Source: Cydia pomonella (lineage: Eukaryota > Arthropoda > Insecta > Lepidoptera > Tortricidae). From it: a DNA stretch of 64,000 nucleotides. The notes beneath the pieces were generated by a model that was not told the DNA's origin, ran no database searches, and saw nothing but the letters and a program-made list of their open reading frames with translations. This document shows positions 1 to 14,400 of this stretch, one piece after another. Position 1 is the first letter of the stretch; each line of letters opens with the position of its first letter. The position numbers were made by a program, and so were the translations under genes. Location of the stretch: the NCBI RefSeq assembly GCF_033807575.1, contig NC_084718.1:20663991-20727990 (forward strand), given 5' to 3'.

Positions 1-277
1 TCTATTGTCCTCTAAGAACATTCGAGTTCATAAATATGTACCTATACATTTTTTCACGTTAATCCATTGCAATAAGGTGAAAAAATGTATACATATTTAT
101 GAGCTCGACTGTACTACTCCTTAATATCCGGTTCGAAGGACCACTTGGACCGGTCCTTCACGACATAAATAAAGACTGAAAAGTTGTATATTACGGCATC
201 TTGGCAATGTCAAAGTGTGGCGATGCCTTTATTTATGTTAAATACTTATCAACTAAACTTCCGTGAGCCACAGACAT
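1..277. repeat. Small inverted repeat and MITE-like piece
   Basis: Positions 24-58 and 77-107 are inverted copies ('ATAAATATGTA...' against 'TACATATTTAT'). Positions 183-235 carry 'CAATGTCAAAGTGTGGCGATG', also seen at 42007-42030. No coding potential. Confidence 0.5.
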
Positions 278-401
278 ATTAAATATACTAAAAACGGATC
301 ACTCACGTATTTTAAGTCGAAAAACGCTCAATATGTTTCATTCCGTACCGAGGAGTTTTTCGACTGAAAGTAGGTGAGTGACCCGTTTTTAGTATATTAA
401 A
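278..401. repeat. Hairpin MITE
   Basis: The left end 'TTAAATATACTAAAAACGG' and the right end 'CCGTTTTTAGTATATTAA' are inverted repeats, and the arms continue inward (GTCGAAAAAC / GTTTTTCGAC). The A/T-rich target-like ends fit a TA- or TTAA-inserting family. Confidence 0.7.
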
Positions 402-2244
402 ATGCTTATCTATGGAAATATGACGTTTATAATGATACTACAGCTTATTCGGACTCTAAAGCTTCTGGGACTTGGACTTACATTTTTTAAATATTTCTGT
501 GTGAAATCGACCAGCGCTGCGTGTGCGCACGCTAGGTGTATGAGCGGCGACCAAAGACCAATCCGTCCAAATTGTGTACAGTACAAACGTAAACGTGCAG
601 TCCGCTGCACTCACTTGTGATATACTTCAGTATGCGAGGCGGGCTATGGTATTAAAAAATAAACAAAACAATAAATCTGTGAGGTTTACATTTGCTATAA
701 GTTTCAACTAAGTATTAACTGTTCCTTCCTAAAATACTTATCTATCTCTACTTAGTCGAAAGATGGGCAGAGGGTCGCTAATACAAAACAAAACTGTGTT
801 TTCATAATCAGCCGATTTTCTCGTGTTTGCGAGTCATACACACATTCAAAACTCGACTGTCTCGACTGAGCGGTGAATGGCTCACAACAAAACCGATAAG
901 CGAGTATATGTGCGTGCAAAATCGGTTTGTCGTGAAGTTACACTTTACAGTTTTATGTTAGCGACCAAACCTCGGTCTATTTGTCCACGGTGTCTTATGT
1001 CTTACTCCCTCTTCTAACTTCACAAACAATAAGAATGTCTATATTTATCTAAACTTTTCTTATAGCCTATATACCTCAAAAAATAACGCGCCTGCCCGCC
1101 GTTCCTATGAGACGCTAAACGTATTGTACCAACGAACACACACTTGAGTAGCCATTGTGTACCTTATCGCTACGAGATAAGAACCATAAGTGACCACTTG
1201 CGTGTGCCTTCGATCTGAAGTTTAAGATATTGTTATAGAATGAGATATTATATCTGGCAGTTATATTTATTGCTGTATTTAATAGAATAAGTTTCAAATG
1301 TTCATGTGCAATTTAAATTATTTATTAAAGATTATTTTCATACAGCTTGTATTTTGTTTTACTATTGCATGTTCTCAACTACCCAGTTCCAATTCTACAG
1401 AGTTACAACAACACGTTGTAAAGTAGGTACTATTTTAGGACTCGTAGCACGGTAACCATTAAAACGTTTAAAGGTGTACTAATTTAGATCACACCTGTTT
1501 GTAGTGTTTGTCCCGTTACGTTCCTCGCTGCCTCGCTAGAACAGCCGTGGATCTCAAATGAATCTAAGAATGAATTGCCAAACGAGTCTAAATAATGTTT
1601 TTATATTCTCTCCTTATACTATGCTACACACGTCTTAAAAATTAAATAAGGAAGTGACTATGACTAAGAGCAAGACCATAATGAAACATGCATCTGAATC
1701 ACATCCTTCATATCAGTAATTAATCTAGAATCTAAATGTAGTTTATGCACAAATTTATACCTAGGTATAACTTCATGAGTGTACTGCATGCATTGAAATT
1801 TAGTTAGTCATTTACGCTGAAAAGCGTAAGTAAAATGAATAATTTGAATAGATTTTACGATCGGTCAAAGTTCTAAAATGTAAACAAATCTCCCGCCATT
1901 TATGCTGTCAACTCTACAAAAACTTACAATATTAAGTCAACTTCGACGCTTTAATCGGTGTCTCGAATAGCAGAGAAAAGTCACTGTCACTGTCATAGTT
2001 GTCAACTTATATCTTTTTATCGCCATCTCCGTCACTCAATAAGTGTAAAACAAAGACAGTTTCAAATTTCGATATCGAAACAAAACATGGATAGCGTAAT
2101 GACGTAAACAAAACAGATAAAGTTCTGGCAAAGCCGCCAGCCGGCAAGTTTGACAGTTTACGAGCGATATCCGGAGTAACGGGACGTGTCCCTATTCGTC
2201 CGGGACGCGCGGGAGCAGTGTGACGTGGACGTGAAGTGCTGACG
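402..2244. other. Upstream region of Mtp, no gene seen
   Basis: AT-rich, with only short chance frames. Close to the Mtp ATG the sequence turns GC-rich (2140-2244), as expected for a TATA-less 5'UTR or promoter. A CRE-like TGACGTAA half-palindrome sits near 2099. No clear TATA box was found. Confidence 0.4.
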
Positions 2245-2451
2245 ATGCTGTTGGTGTTGTTGTGCGCGTGCGCAGCTCTAGCTGCGGATGCAGCGGAGCC
2301 GGCGCTGCAGGGCGCCTCGCGCTGGTCTGTGGCGTCAAGCGTGTTGCTGAGCGACGCGGCGACCACGGGAGGAGAGCTGGGGTATCGCCTGCAGGCGGCG
2401 CTCACATTGCGCGCGCAGCCGCTGGAAGAAGGGCTGTTGCTGCACTTCACG
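2245..2451 (+). CDS. Mtp: Mtp exon 1 (signal peptide and first barrel strands)
   Basis: The ATG at 2245 opens a hydrophobic leader (MLLVLLCACAALA), then a stretch that parallels human MTP 'VLLD...VGYRISSNVDVAL'. The exon ends in phase 0 at a GTACTC donor and holds 69 codons. Confidence 0.88.
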
Positions 2452-5400
2452 GTACTCCTGCGCATGCTACACTGTACCGGCTTATGCATTACTTAGAACT
2501 TTCTAAATCATACTCATGTGCTCTCTCTTCCCGTCAGTCAGTTCAGTCAGTCAGTTACAAACTTCTAACATTATGTTAACAGTTCAATAATTATGTTGAT
2601 GGACATACTTCATAATCATAGGGTCTAGAGGTCAAGGTAATGTAATATGAATGTTAAAAGTACAAGGATAAGCTCTAAATGATACTTTATTTAGCAATGT
2701 TGCATACTCTATGGAAATAAATATTAATTAAGTTTTATGTTATGCTGTAAGATATATTTTGCATAAAAGTCTAGACTTTAAAATAAGTTTGCTTTAACAT
2801 TTGCTGAAATTAATTGGTGAAATCAGTTTGAAACAAAGTCAGAATCTTAAATAAACAAATGTAATAAAATCTAAAGTGAACCTCTGCCACATCATTCAGA
2901 ACACCACTTACAAAACTATTATAATAATTTCACATCTTGCAGCTAGAGTCCCCCCAGCTGATGCTCCGAGGCAAGCACCGGAATGCAGAGTTCCTCCCGA
3001 AGCCTTCCATATGGGACACCTTGCCCAGCTCAGAGTTCCTGGCCATGTGGAATGAAGGTCACGTTACGGAAGCCTTCCTTGACCCAGCAGACCCTCCTGA
3101 TGTGCTGGACTATAAAAAGGCTCTCATCAGCTTATTCCAGGTTATTAATATGATTTCTCATCTTTTGACCGTGTATATAATAATCGAAATTTCATTACAT
3201 ATATATTTTTAAGTTTATGTCCTGCTTACTACTAGCCTTTCTACACAGACGTTTTGTCTGGAGGTCCTCGGCATAGGCCTCTCCCATATTCATATATTTG
3301 TAGAGACACATGGATATGCCGAGGACAACCAGACAAAACGTCTGGGCTAGAAAGGCTAGTAGTACAGAGGTCCAGAGCCTGTCTTCTCCACAAGGCTCCA
3401 GCTCATAAGTTATTAATTGAAGGTCATTTTGATTGTTACTCTGACTGCATATTACACACACTAATATATTTTTAAATGACTATTATTCTGACTTTTTCTG
3501 TTTATTAGCCTTTATTTACCTAATGACTCTAATATTCAAATTTGTGTTGGTTTAGTTAAATGTTTACATGTGTTTGCAGTGCATAATAACTTACTTAGTT
3601 AATAATAAATCATTATCTTTTGAAAACAAAGTGATTATCTTTGGATAATGAATGTTGAACTCGTGCAGTAATTAGCTGTTGGTTCAGTTGATTATCCAAA
3701 GACTTTGTAATGATTACAAATATGCTAACAAATGTTACAAAATCTTTTTCTGAAACTTGCAATGAAATGTTGCCATGACTTACTTCAAATTATATTACAA
3801 ATTATATCTGTATCCAGTGTGATACACACATAGGCCTGTAAAGCAACCTTCTTTTGTTTTTAAACGTTAAATTGTGACACAATGTCTTGGCATTTAACCA
3901 CCAAATAGTAGATTCGTAATTTGTTTCTAGCTGTGTAAAGCTATGAATAAAACAAATTGACTACATTTTTTTTATTGCAAGTTTGAGAAAAGCGCTATAC
4001 AAATCTCGGCGTGAAACGGGGTTGCCGGCCGTGTATCTCTATCCATCTATATCTACTTGGCCTTGCAACCCTTCGTTTCCCGGCCTCTGTACTAATGTTC
4101 TCTTAGTTCATAAATGTTTTGTTATTTGTTTAGTTCCAAGTGGAGGAGGGTGAGCGCAATGAGACAGATGTATCCGGCTACTGTCATGTACACTATGACG
4201 CCGTCTCCGAACTGGTCTTCAGGAAAAGCAAGGTTTGTATTCACAAATATGCTGGAATTATATTTTTCGGAGACATAAAAGATTTATTTTAATGCATATA
4301 ATTTATTTTGGTAGTATTTTAGTATTTATTTTATCCTTGGTACAGTCAGCGTCAAATACTTTGTAGCAACCAAAGTAGCCAAATAGTTCGGTACACCATA
4401 TATTTAGTATGGTGTACCGAACTATTTGGCCACTTTGACTGCTACAAAGTATTTGACGCTGACTGTACAATGCCTCAAGGGCCTATTTATGATATAAGCT
4501 AGTTATAGTAATCCTCTGTATATGTCATTATGTATATTGTCATTTTAAATAAAAAATAGTAAAGTTTTGGTAGTAGACGTTTATTTTCTTTAAATCATTC
4601 TACTATTTTAATTTTGTGTATCAAATTATGAGTTTTCAAAAGAATACATTTACTTGTCAAGATGATAAGATTACCTATATCTATAATATACAAATCAGTG
4701 TAGGTATGTATGAGCGGGGTCAAAGACAATCTAAAAAGATTGATAATTTAAGTTAAATTTAAAAACTTAATCTACATTTCTGCAGATGCAATGCACTTGG
4801 TTAGGAGCGGTGGATGAAGACGAAAACGATGGTTGTGCCGAACGGCGGCGAGTAGTTCGCTACGAACTGACCTCCGCCGGTGTCCTCAACAGTATTACTG
4901 CCGATGAAGTCCTGCTTCTACGCGGCACCGACCGCACACACGCGCTAAAGGTTAATAAATATTCCTTGTGTTCATTCATAGTCATCATATCGCTGATTCT
5001 AATCATTGTTTTATATAATGCTCATCAGACATAGTTTCTTGTACACACGATGAAATTTAGTTGGTGATCAGGAGTTGTAAATATTAATTTATAGGTCATA
5101 CTGAGCAATTTTTGAACCAACACCGAAATAACGAAAAAAAATTGACTCTCACATAGAAAACGTCAACGTCAGACCAGTCAAAATGTATGAAACAGCCAAA
5201 AACTTTTTTCGTTATTTCGGGGTTGGTCCCATAGTAAAAGTTGCGCAGTCAGCTCAATTTCATCGTGTTTAGCTTGTGAGTATTTTCCCAGGCGCGCGCG
5301 CTGCACATGCTGACCCGCGCCGGAGCGCCGGCGCCGGCGCCCGCGGCCGCGGCCCCGCCGGGCCTGGCCGCGGCGCGCCGGCGGCTCCCCGCGCTGCAGC

Positions 5401-8400
5401 CCGCGCCGCTGCCGCTCGAACTCAGACCCGAGCAAAATGACGAGCCTCAGGTACTTCCCTCTAGACTCTCTGCACAACACCGGTCGAGCTGGCAACAGCG
5501 CGCCAAGCGTTCCAGCCCGTTCCGCTGCTATTCCAACTTATTGTCCGCTAAATGGTCATTCAGCATCCGCAAAGTTTTACGCAAAGTAAGACTCTATCTC
5601 ATATTAAGCGTTATTGAGTCTAAAGAAATAAATACTAATATCCAAATATACGGACTTTTACATTTATAATATTTTTATCTTTTGCTCGAGACTTCGTCTG
5701 CGTAGGATGATGATGATGATTGGTAAAAGTATCCCATCCTTCGTACGTCAAACTGTCTCCATACCTACCAAATTTTATCTAAATCGGTCCAGTAGTTTAA
5801 GCGTGAAGAGTTAACAGACAGACAGAGTTACTTGTGCAATGTATATTAATAACATTAGTAGGAATTAGGATACAGATTTAACAAATTAAAGTAACCCTCT
5901 CACACAAGCCAAAAAAACTTAAACCTTATTCGAATGACATAAAAACTTCGACAAGCGACAGCTTTCTTAATCATCTCTACGTAATGTCACAGCCACAGCC
6001 CATATCGTGAAGCCACGTCAGCGTCAGAGCAGCGCGTCTGTTAAATCAATGTGTCTCGTCCGTGAACTTAGTTCGTGCAGATAGCGCCGCTTATCTCACG
6101 CACACTGACCCCTGCCCGAACTATCGTTGGCACAGTTTACTACAATGTAAACCTTTTTGTAAAGAGATAAGGTCTATCATTGGTCAGTTCAGGTTTGCTG
6201 TACGCGACGCTTAGTGACGGCTTGTATATTCCTGCATGCTAGTCATGACATTAGGGTCGCAATTATATTCAATTCAATTCAATTTATTTATTTGAAAAGA
6301 CAAAAATGGTCCATAATGGATTTTTTTTTTTTTTTTTAAATAGCCTATCTTGTGTCCCACTGCTGGGCAAAGGCCTCCCCTTTTTTCCGCCACTCATCAC
6401 GGTTTGAAGTATGTTCCCGCCAGTCTCTGCAAAAAGCGTCGAGGTCATCCCGCCATCTCTTTTTTGGTCTGCCTCTGCCCCGGCTAATCTGCGGTATCCA
6501 TTCGGTAGCCAATTTGGCCCACCGATCCGGGTGCATACGGCAGACGTGTCCTGCCCAACCCCACTTAAGCTTAGCGGCCTTAACACCCACATCTATAATA
6601 CCAGTTCTGGAGCGCAGTTCGGTGTTCCTAACTCGATCGGTTCTCCGAACCCCTAGTATGCTGCGCTCCATTGCTCGCTGGCAAATCTTGAGTCGGGACT
6701 TCTGGGCTTCCGTTAATGACCAAGATTGGGCGCCGTAGGTTAGGATAGGCAGGATACACATGTCGACGAGTTTGCGCTTTAGTGTCAGTGGAAGGTTGCC
6801 CTTCATTAGTGCCTTCATGGACCAGAAGCTCTTCCAGGCATTTTCGATGCGTCGGTCGATTTCTTTAGACTGCCTGTCATCGAAGGATGCTATCTGGCCC
6901 AAGTATATGTATTCGTCGACATATTGGATATCCTGCCCATCAACCTTGACTCCACGTTTCGCGCCATTGGTCATTAACTGGGTTTTGGCCCTGTTCATTT
7001 CGAGTCCGACTTCAAGACTTGCCGTGCTAAGGTCTTGTAGCATTTGTTCTAGATGGGGTGCAGTGTGGGAGAACAAAACTATGTCGTCGGCAAAACGCAG
7101 GTTAGTTAACCTTTTGCCGTCGACGTCAATGCCCATTGTTTCCCACTTGGTCGCTAGCTTTTGGAAAATCTGTTCTAAGCACGAGGTGAACAATTTCGGA
7201 GATAGCGGGTCGCCTTGCTTGACTCCCTTTTCAATGCGAATTTTAGGGCCAGGAACATGTAATTTAATGCTTGCTGTGCTTTGCCGATAAATGGTTCCAA
7301 CGAGTTCAACATATGCATTGTCGATACGTTGCTCACGCATTGCGGAGAATACAGCAGAATGCTTGACACTGTCAAACGCTTTGCTGTAATCTACGAAAGC
7401 CAGGTATAGTGGTATTTTGAACTCGTTAGACTTTTCCATTATTTGATTTATGCTGTGAAGGTGATCTGTAGTGGAAAAATTTGGACGGAAACCGGCTTGT
7501 TCTGGGGGCTGGTGTTTATCAAGCAGGGGGGCTATTCTATTTTCGATAACTTTAATAAATAATTTATAAATGTGAGATATTAGGCTGATAGGTCTATAAT
7601 TTCCAATGTCTGATTTGTCACCTTTCTTATGAAGGAGAATTATATTTGAGTGGCAAAAATCTTGGGGCAAACGACCAGAGTACAAGATGGAGTTAAACAG
7701 GTTCGTTAAGTGAGGCAACAAGGTGGTCTTTCCTGCTTTCAGAGCTTCCGTTGTTACACCATCTTCTCCAGGGCTTTTCTGGTATTTCAAACTTTTTAGT
7801 GCGGTATTGACTTCTTGCCCCGTTATGGGAGAGATGGTATCGGGACAGGAATAATTAGCCCTGGTTGAAGACGCAGAAGGGTCTGAATATAGAGTTGAAT
7901 AAAACCTCGTGCATATATTGGTTATTTTGTCTCGGCTGCTATATTTTTTCCCATCTGCGTCTCTCAAACTTGTGATCCATGCTCTTTCTTGCTTAACTCC
8001 ATGTTTTGCTGCTCTGAGGGAAGTGTGTGTCTTTATAGCTATTTCTATTAATTTGGTGTTGAAGTTTCTTATGTCACGTCGTATCGCACGTTTTACTTTC
8101 TTATCTATGATTGAATATTGGTCTCTGTTGTGTCTATTTTTCTCTCTGTAATCTATTAAATTTAATGTAGGTTGTGTTAGTTTGTTGGTATTCCCTTTTT
8201 GCTGTTTAATTTTTTAATAATGGATAGTAACATTTAATGTTTAAAACTAAGTCAGTATATGAGTCAGTCGACAATTTAAAAACAGATCCCTACGTACAAG
8301 ACTTAGATTTCAATAACATTTTACTTGATAAGGCACTGGTCCCACCGCCGGCTACAAACTATAAGCGAGTGAAACTATAAACTACAAACTAGTGGGCGAG

Positions 8401-11400
8401 CGGCGAGAAGCGAGTATAGTTTTACTAGTTTAGACGCTGAGCTATAAGCGAGTGTTTGCGTGCGACGGGCGATTACTCGCTCCACTAGCTCAGCCGGGTG
8501 GCCCAGCATAAAGGTAAAAAACTTAAGAGGGCCCTATTCGCCAATGACCTATACAGGGTGGAAATAGATTTTGGGTCAGTGAGTGGGTCGGAATCTGGTG
8601 GCTGCCACCAGATTCCGTACTGCTAAGCGAAAATGGTCTTAGAAGACCTTCCTTCTATTTCAAATTAATAAAGATTGGCGTTTAAAGATTTTTGAAAAAA
8701 CATACGGGGTGCGAGAAAACTTTTTGACAAACTTTTTTATTATGTCTATCGATTCTATTCCTATCCAGTATCAATAGTTTCCGTGGGTCAGCTTTCGGTA
8801 ATGTACAAAAAAGTCAGAAATAAAAAAAAATGTTTTCGTACATTTACTATGAAGAAAAATTTACAATTGAGTGTTACAAAAATAGGTACCTTATTAGTGC
8901 GGTAGAGACAGGTAGATGCGATTAACCCGCAATTTTTTCCTTTATATAATAAGTTCGATCGACCACTTGCAAAGTATGGTTAACTATGTACAAGGTATAT
9001 TTAATTGCCGCAGCCAAGGTGTTAAAAAAAAGAAAATCCTAATCAAAATGTTTGTTAAATAAATCGATCTCTTTCAGTTTGAACTCACTGCATTCTTTTC
9101 TGAAATAATTAATTTCTTGCATCCAACATTTTCTTGTCATTCTTTTTAAAATATCTTTTTTTTTCTTCCGTCTCTTCAAAATTGGCACTGCCACTACACA
9201 CACGCTTTTATAAAATACATCATCATCGTCATCCAAACTGGACAACAAAGATAGTTCATATGATTGTTTTAAATTCATTGTAAATACGTGCACTCGCATC
9301 CACCTCATAAGGTAAAATGATCGGTCTGATCGCCAAGCAGGCACCGGCGAGTACCGCTGAGCTAGTTTTATAGTCGATAGCTTTTATCGCGGCGGTCAAC
9401 TAGAAAACAGTGGTCCCACCGCCAACTATCAGCGAGCTCGGCTATCAACTAGTAAAATTATGTACTAGAAACAGTTGACAATCAGCGGGCGGCTAGTAAA
9501 CATTGTATGGAATTATCGCTTACTCGCCGGGCGGTGGGAGAGTGTCTTCGCCGGCGGTGTGAACAAGCCAGCTATGAACTATAAATATATATCTCTCTCT
9601 TTTATTTACACGAAAGCGATTATCTTTTGTTCGTTTCTTGAGCTAGAAAATAGCCGATAGTTCATAGCTTACTCGCTCGCGGTGGGACCAGTGCCTTATG
9701 ATGCAATTTAAATGATTTAAATACTGTATTCAAATTATGTATAGGTATTCTGAATTTAACTTAGGAAATATAGTTCGTGTCATCCACGTTGACGCGCAGA
9801 GTTGACAAATCTAACTTTTAATAGCATGACAATACGAGTCAAGGCCCGCGTCTTCGTGAAGGACACAATCTATAGGTTTGAACATACCCTTATAAAGTTC
9901 AGGAAGAAAGTTAGGATTTAAAGTCCATTTATTTCATAATTTCCACAACAAAGACGCTAACTCATAGGTACGAATAAGTTTTTGAAACGGGTCTCTATTT
10001 TTTCCCTTTAAGCAGGGGCGTAGCTACCGCCGTATCTGCCGTATCAATTATACGGGGCCCTCGGGCTACGGGGGCCCCCAACGTGCGTTATTGTGAGAAA
10101 TCCTTACCTTTCCTAAGGGCCCCTAAACAAAATTTTATACGGGGCCCCGCCAAGGCACGCTACGCCACTGCCTTTAAGTTTTAAGTCATAATGTATTGTG
10201 TGTCCGCATTTTTGTTTCTCAGAACTTTTCAGGATTGCCATAAAACAAACCTAACCTACCTATCTATAGGATAACCTTAAGAAAATCCTGAGAAGTTAAC
10301 GGTTTCAGAATTATGACTAATGACAATGTGACAATCATTACATTATGACTTTCAATAATGTTAGCTTAAAAATGTTTCGTGTTAGCTTAAAAATGTTTCG
10401 TTGTTAATGTCTTAATTTAATTTTTCTTTAATTGTGTAATTAATAATTATTATAATTATCGTCCTGTAATCTAGTATTAAGTTTATTATGTTTTTTTTTG
10501 TGTATTTAAATTCTTTATATTTATGAAAGAAAAGAAAGTTTAACATGTATTTCAATAATTACTTATGTCAAACAAAGGAATCTGTATTGAAACATAAATG
10601 AAATATTATAGAATATCACAAAGATTTATATGCGCAGGTTTAGGTATCCGTATCCATTTAATGTTTACATTTCAAGGTGCATTTGTCACGTAATGTGCAC
10701 TATCGGTTGCAACATCACGGTAACATTATAGTTCATGAGTTATATCGCTTCATCTGGCGACTCGACTTGTCAAAATGTAAACGGATGTTGTGTGTTGTGA
10801 ATGTCATTACTATCGTTTTGATATGGCAATTGTTCCATTTCCATCGTAGATATGTACAGACTTAGTTTACCTAAATAATGAGGGCACTGGGTATTTTTTA
10901 CAAGCTTTTATTAACTTGCCCTGTTAGTATGTATGGGACAAATCTTGCAAGTTAAATTGTCTTTATTGTCTTTATTTTTCATAAATATTACTGTAAATGA
11001 ATATATCATCGAAAAAAGAATTTTCAATTCATCCAAAAATATTAGACACATCAAAACAGCGTATTCTAAAAATAAAGTTCTGGTTATATATCTTTAATCC
11101 AGTCCCAATTCTCTAAGCTAGGGAACTCCAAAATACTTGCCGCAGGCCATATCCGACCTTCAAAATTTGACCCACTTCCCGGTTTCCGATGAAGCTGAAA
11201 ATTTGCATACAAATGTAAGTCTGGTGAAAATGCAATATTATGGTACCATCAAGCTGATCTGATGATGGAGACAGAAGGTAGCCATAGGAACTCTGTGATA
11301 AAACAACGCAACCTAATTGTGCTTGGGGCTTTTAGAATTAGCTCGATGAGTATTAGTTGCCTGTGGGAAAAAAAAGTACAGTCACCGATAAAAGCTTGTA

Positions 11401-14400
11401 CCAAAAATGAATTTTTTGCCCAAAACTTATTTTTAATACAAAATCGCCTACCATCTGTCTTTACAACCCAGACTCATGGCTTCTTAGGGGTATAGGTATT
11501 GTATGGATAATAAAAAAAAAATTTTTTTTTCACCTTACGTCCATGTGACGGTAGCGAAACGGCCAAGCTATATATTTTGACTAAGATGTAGAGTTTGGAG
11601 AGTTAGGGCTTGTAGAGTTAGAACTAGGCTCTACATGAGATCTGATTACTTTTTGACAGTGCGAGCCGTATGGTTTCGTTTGGCAAAATTTTACATGTAA
11701 ATGTTTTTGATGGGATCTGGTTTCCTCAAGATGTTTTCCTTTACGAAAGAGCAACAGGTAAAACTGGCTATAATATTTCGTAAGTACATAGTTACAAGAA
11801 ATTCATCGGTACAGTCAGCATCAATACAATACAATACAAAGTATTTCCCATTAAATGAATAAATAAATATTTGGGGACATTCTTACACAGATCGACCTAG
11901 CCCAAACTAAGCAAAGCTGGTACTATGGGTACTAGGCCACGATATACATACGTATATAGATAAATACATACTTATTATACATAGAAAACACCCATGACTC
12001 AGGAACATCTGTGTTCATCAAACAAATAAATGCCCTTACCGGGATTCGAACCCGGTACCATCAACTTCATAGGCAGGGTCGGCATACGTCATTCTCTCAT
12101 AACTACCAAAACAGATGTATCTATATGTAGAACCATTAGAATATGACAGATACTTTCAAACGGAAACTGTAGAAATATTAGGAAGAGTCAGGGCGATAGA
12201 GTCAGTCCAAGCTAACTCTGCAGCAAATTTGATAGCACAGACTATGAAATAATTTATATAAGTTTAACGAACTTTTGACTTGTACAGTCTGTGCTATTAA
12301 CATCGCTGCAGAATTAGCTTGGTCTGACTTTTGATACTTTTGGAACGTTGTTTCATCCGCTACTATCGATGCTGTATGTACAAGTCGGGGTTCAAATTTA
12401 CGATACTTTAATATTTTTTGATTTTAATTTTAATTGAATGATCATTTGGCAACCTCGTAATTAGTATTTGCGCAGGAGTCCCTGTCGTCGGCGCTGTCGG
12501 CGCACCGCGCGGCCGTGCAGGCGGCGCGCGCGGGCAGCGCGCAGGCGGCCGCCGCCACGCTGGCGCTGCTGCCGGCCCTGCGCGCCGCCTCGGCTGGCGA
12601 GCTGGCCGCGCTGCTCGACCATCCCGATACTGACGAGTTGTAAGTGTTCATATCTATACTGAAGCCCTCTGTAGTTGTTTTTTTTGTGTTTTTGTGTTGT
12701 TTTTTTTAGTTGTATACCTCCACCATCCCATAGATTAAATTATCTGAAAATTAAAGATTCTTATTATTAGTCAGCTCCTGGTAGCGGAAAGAAAGGTGTT
12801 ACGGAAGATCCTGGGACCTATCAAGAGAGATGACGACACCTGGAGGATCCGTAAGAATGCCGAAATCGAGGAGTTAGTGGCCGAACCCAATATCATCGGC
12901 GAAACAAAATGCCACAGACTTCGCTGGTTCGGCCATTTACTGAGGATGGGTGATGATCCGGGTGTTAAGAGAGCTTATTTGGGACGACCGACTGGTCGCC
13001 GTCCAGTGGGTCGGCCCAGATACCGCTGCGCGCTGGAGCGACAGTGTACAGGCGGATCTGTGCCAACTCAAAGCCGATAACTGGCAGGAAGTGGCACAGG
13101 ATTGGGACAGGTGGCGTTCTCTCGTTTTGGAGGCCAAGACTCTCTTTGGATCACTGCGCCATAATATTTAGTTAGTTAGTTAATTATTATTAGATTATTA
13201 CTTAAGATTGCACTTTCGCAAAAAGTGACTCTGCTCGAAATGGGTCACCAAAACGTAACTACTTTTATCTATATTTAGTTTTTTTTGTAACATGTCCTTT
13301 AAAGTAAAAGTTATTGGACAATAGGATTTTTTTACGATACGGTTATTTTGCGTTTTCAGAGAAGGCCTAGTCCGCGTGCTCGGCCTCGCAGGCTCACGCG
13401 GCGCACATTTAGCTGCGCGTGAGACGCTACAACTACAGGCTAAGGAACCGCCGCGAGAACACCTCGGCAGGGAGTACCTCGCTGCTCTGGCCCTCGCCCC
13501 GGAGGTGGAGGAGGTACGTGTATAATGTGTATTACCAGAGGTCTAACGTACTCGGCCTGGCGGGGTCACGCGGCGCACACTTGGCTGCTCGTGAGACGGT
13601 ACAACTACAGGCTAAGGAACTGCCGCGAGAACACCTCGGCAGGGAGTACCTCGCTGCTCTGGCCCTCGCCCCGGAGGTGGAGGAGGTACGTGTATAATGT
13701 GTAACCAGAGGTCTAACGTACTCGGCCTGGCGGGGTCACGCGGCGCACACTTGGCTGCTCGTGAGACGGTACAACTACAGGCTAAGGAACTGCCGCGAGA
13801 ACACCTCGGCAGGGAGTATCTGCGAAGGTGAAGGAGGTAAGAGGGACTGGTGGGAGGGAGGGGTATGCTAAATTACAACCTAAAAAACCGCCACGAGAAC
13901 ACCCCGTCACGGAGTACCTTGCTGCTCTTGCTTGCTTTCTCGGGGCGGGCCCTTGCTTTATAGGGGAGTTCTGGCTCGGGGTTTTTTTTTAATCTGTTCC
14001 TAATATTTACTTGGCAAAAACAATCATTCAATAGTTGAAGTAATAATTTAAAAGATATGTTAATCTATATGTAAAATATAATGTACATACATGGAGCCAA
14101 ATACATTATTCTCTGGGACTATGGTTAAAAAACTGTACTGTATTCGGGTATTTGTGTCCTGTTTTACTTTTTGAGATTCCTCCTCATTTTTTCTCAGGGT
14201 CTGCTTTGGTCACTTAATACAAATAATGTCAGTTACTTTTACATCTTAGCGCTAGACTAGCAACATGTATCTTTTGCTGTTTGAGATTACCTTGATACAT
14301 ATAGCGCATCGCCAACAAACTGTTTTACAGTTTGGCGAAACTTTAATTATAGGTACATTGTATATTGTGATTTGTGAAATAAACTTAAAAAAAAAAGATA

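Noticed and set aside
2007..2489. 160-codon minus-strand frame opposite Mtp exon 1
   Set aside because: A GC-rich antisense shadow of the coding exon. The same holds for antisense frames at 5178-5495, 14252-14645, 17501-18019 and 20211-20537.
5451..5669. Continuation of the Mtp exon 5 frame
   Set aside because: It reads through the GTACTT donor into AT-rich intron; the next true exon is at 12476.
13419..13697. 92-codon frame across exon 7 and its copy
   Set aside because: It reads exon 7 out of frame and joins it through an intron; an artefact of the duplication.
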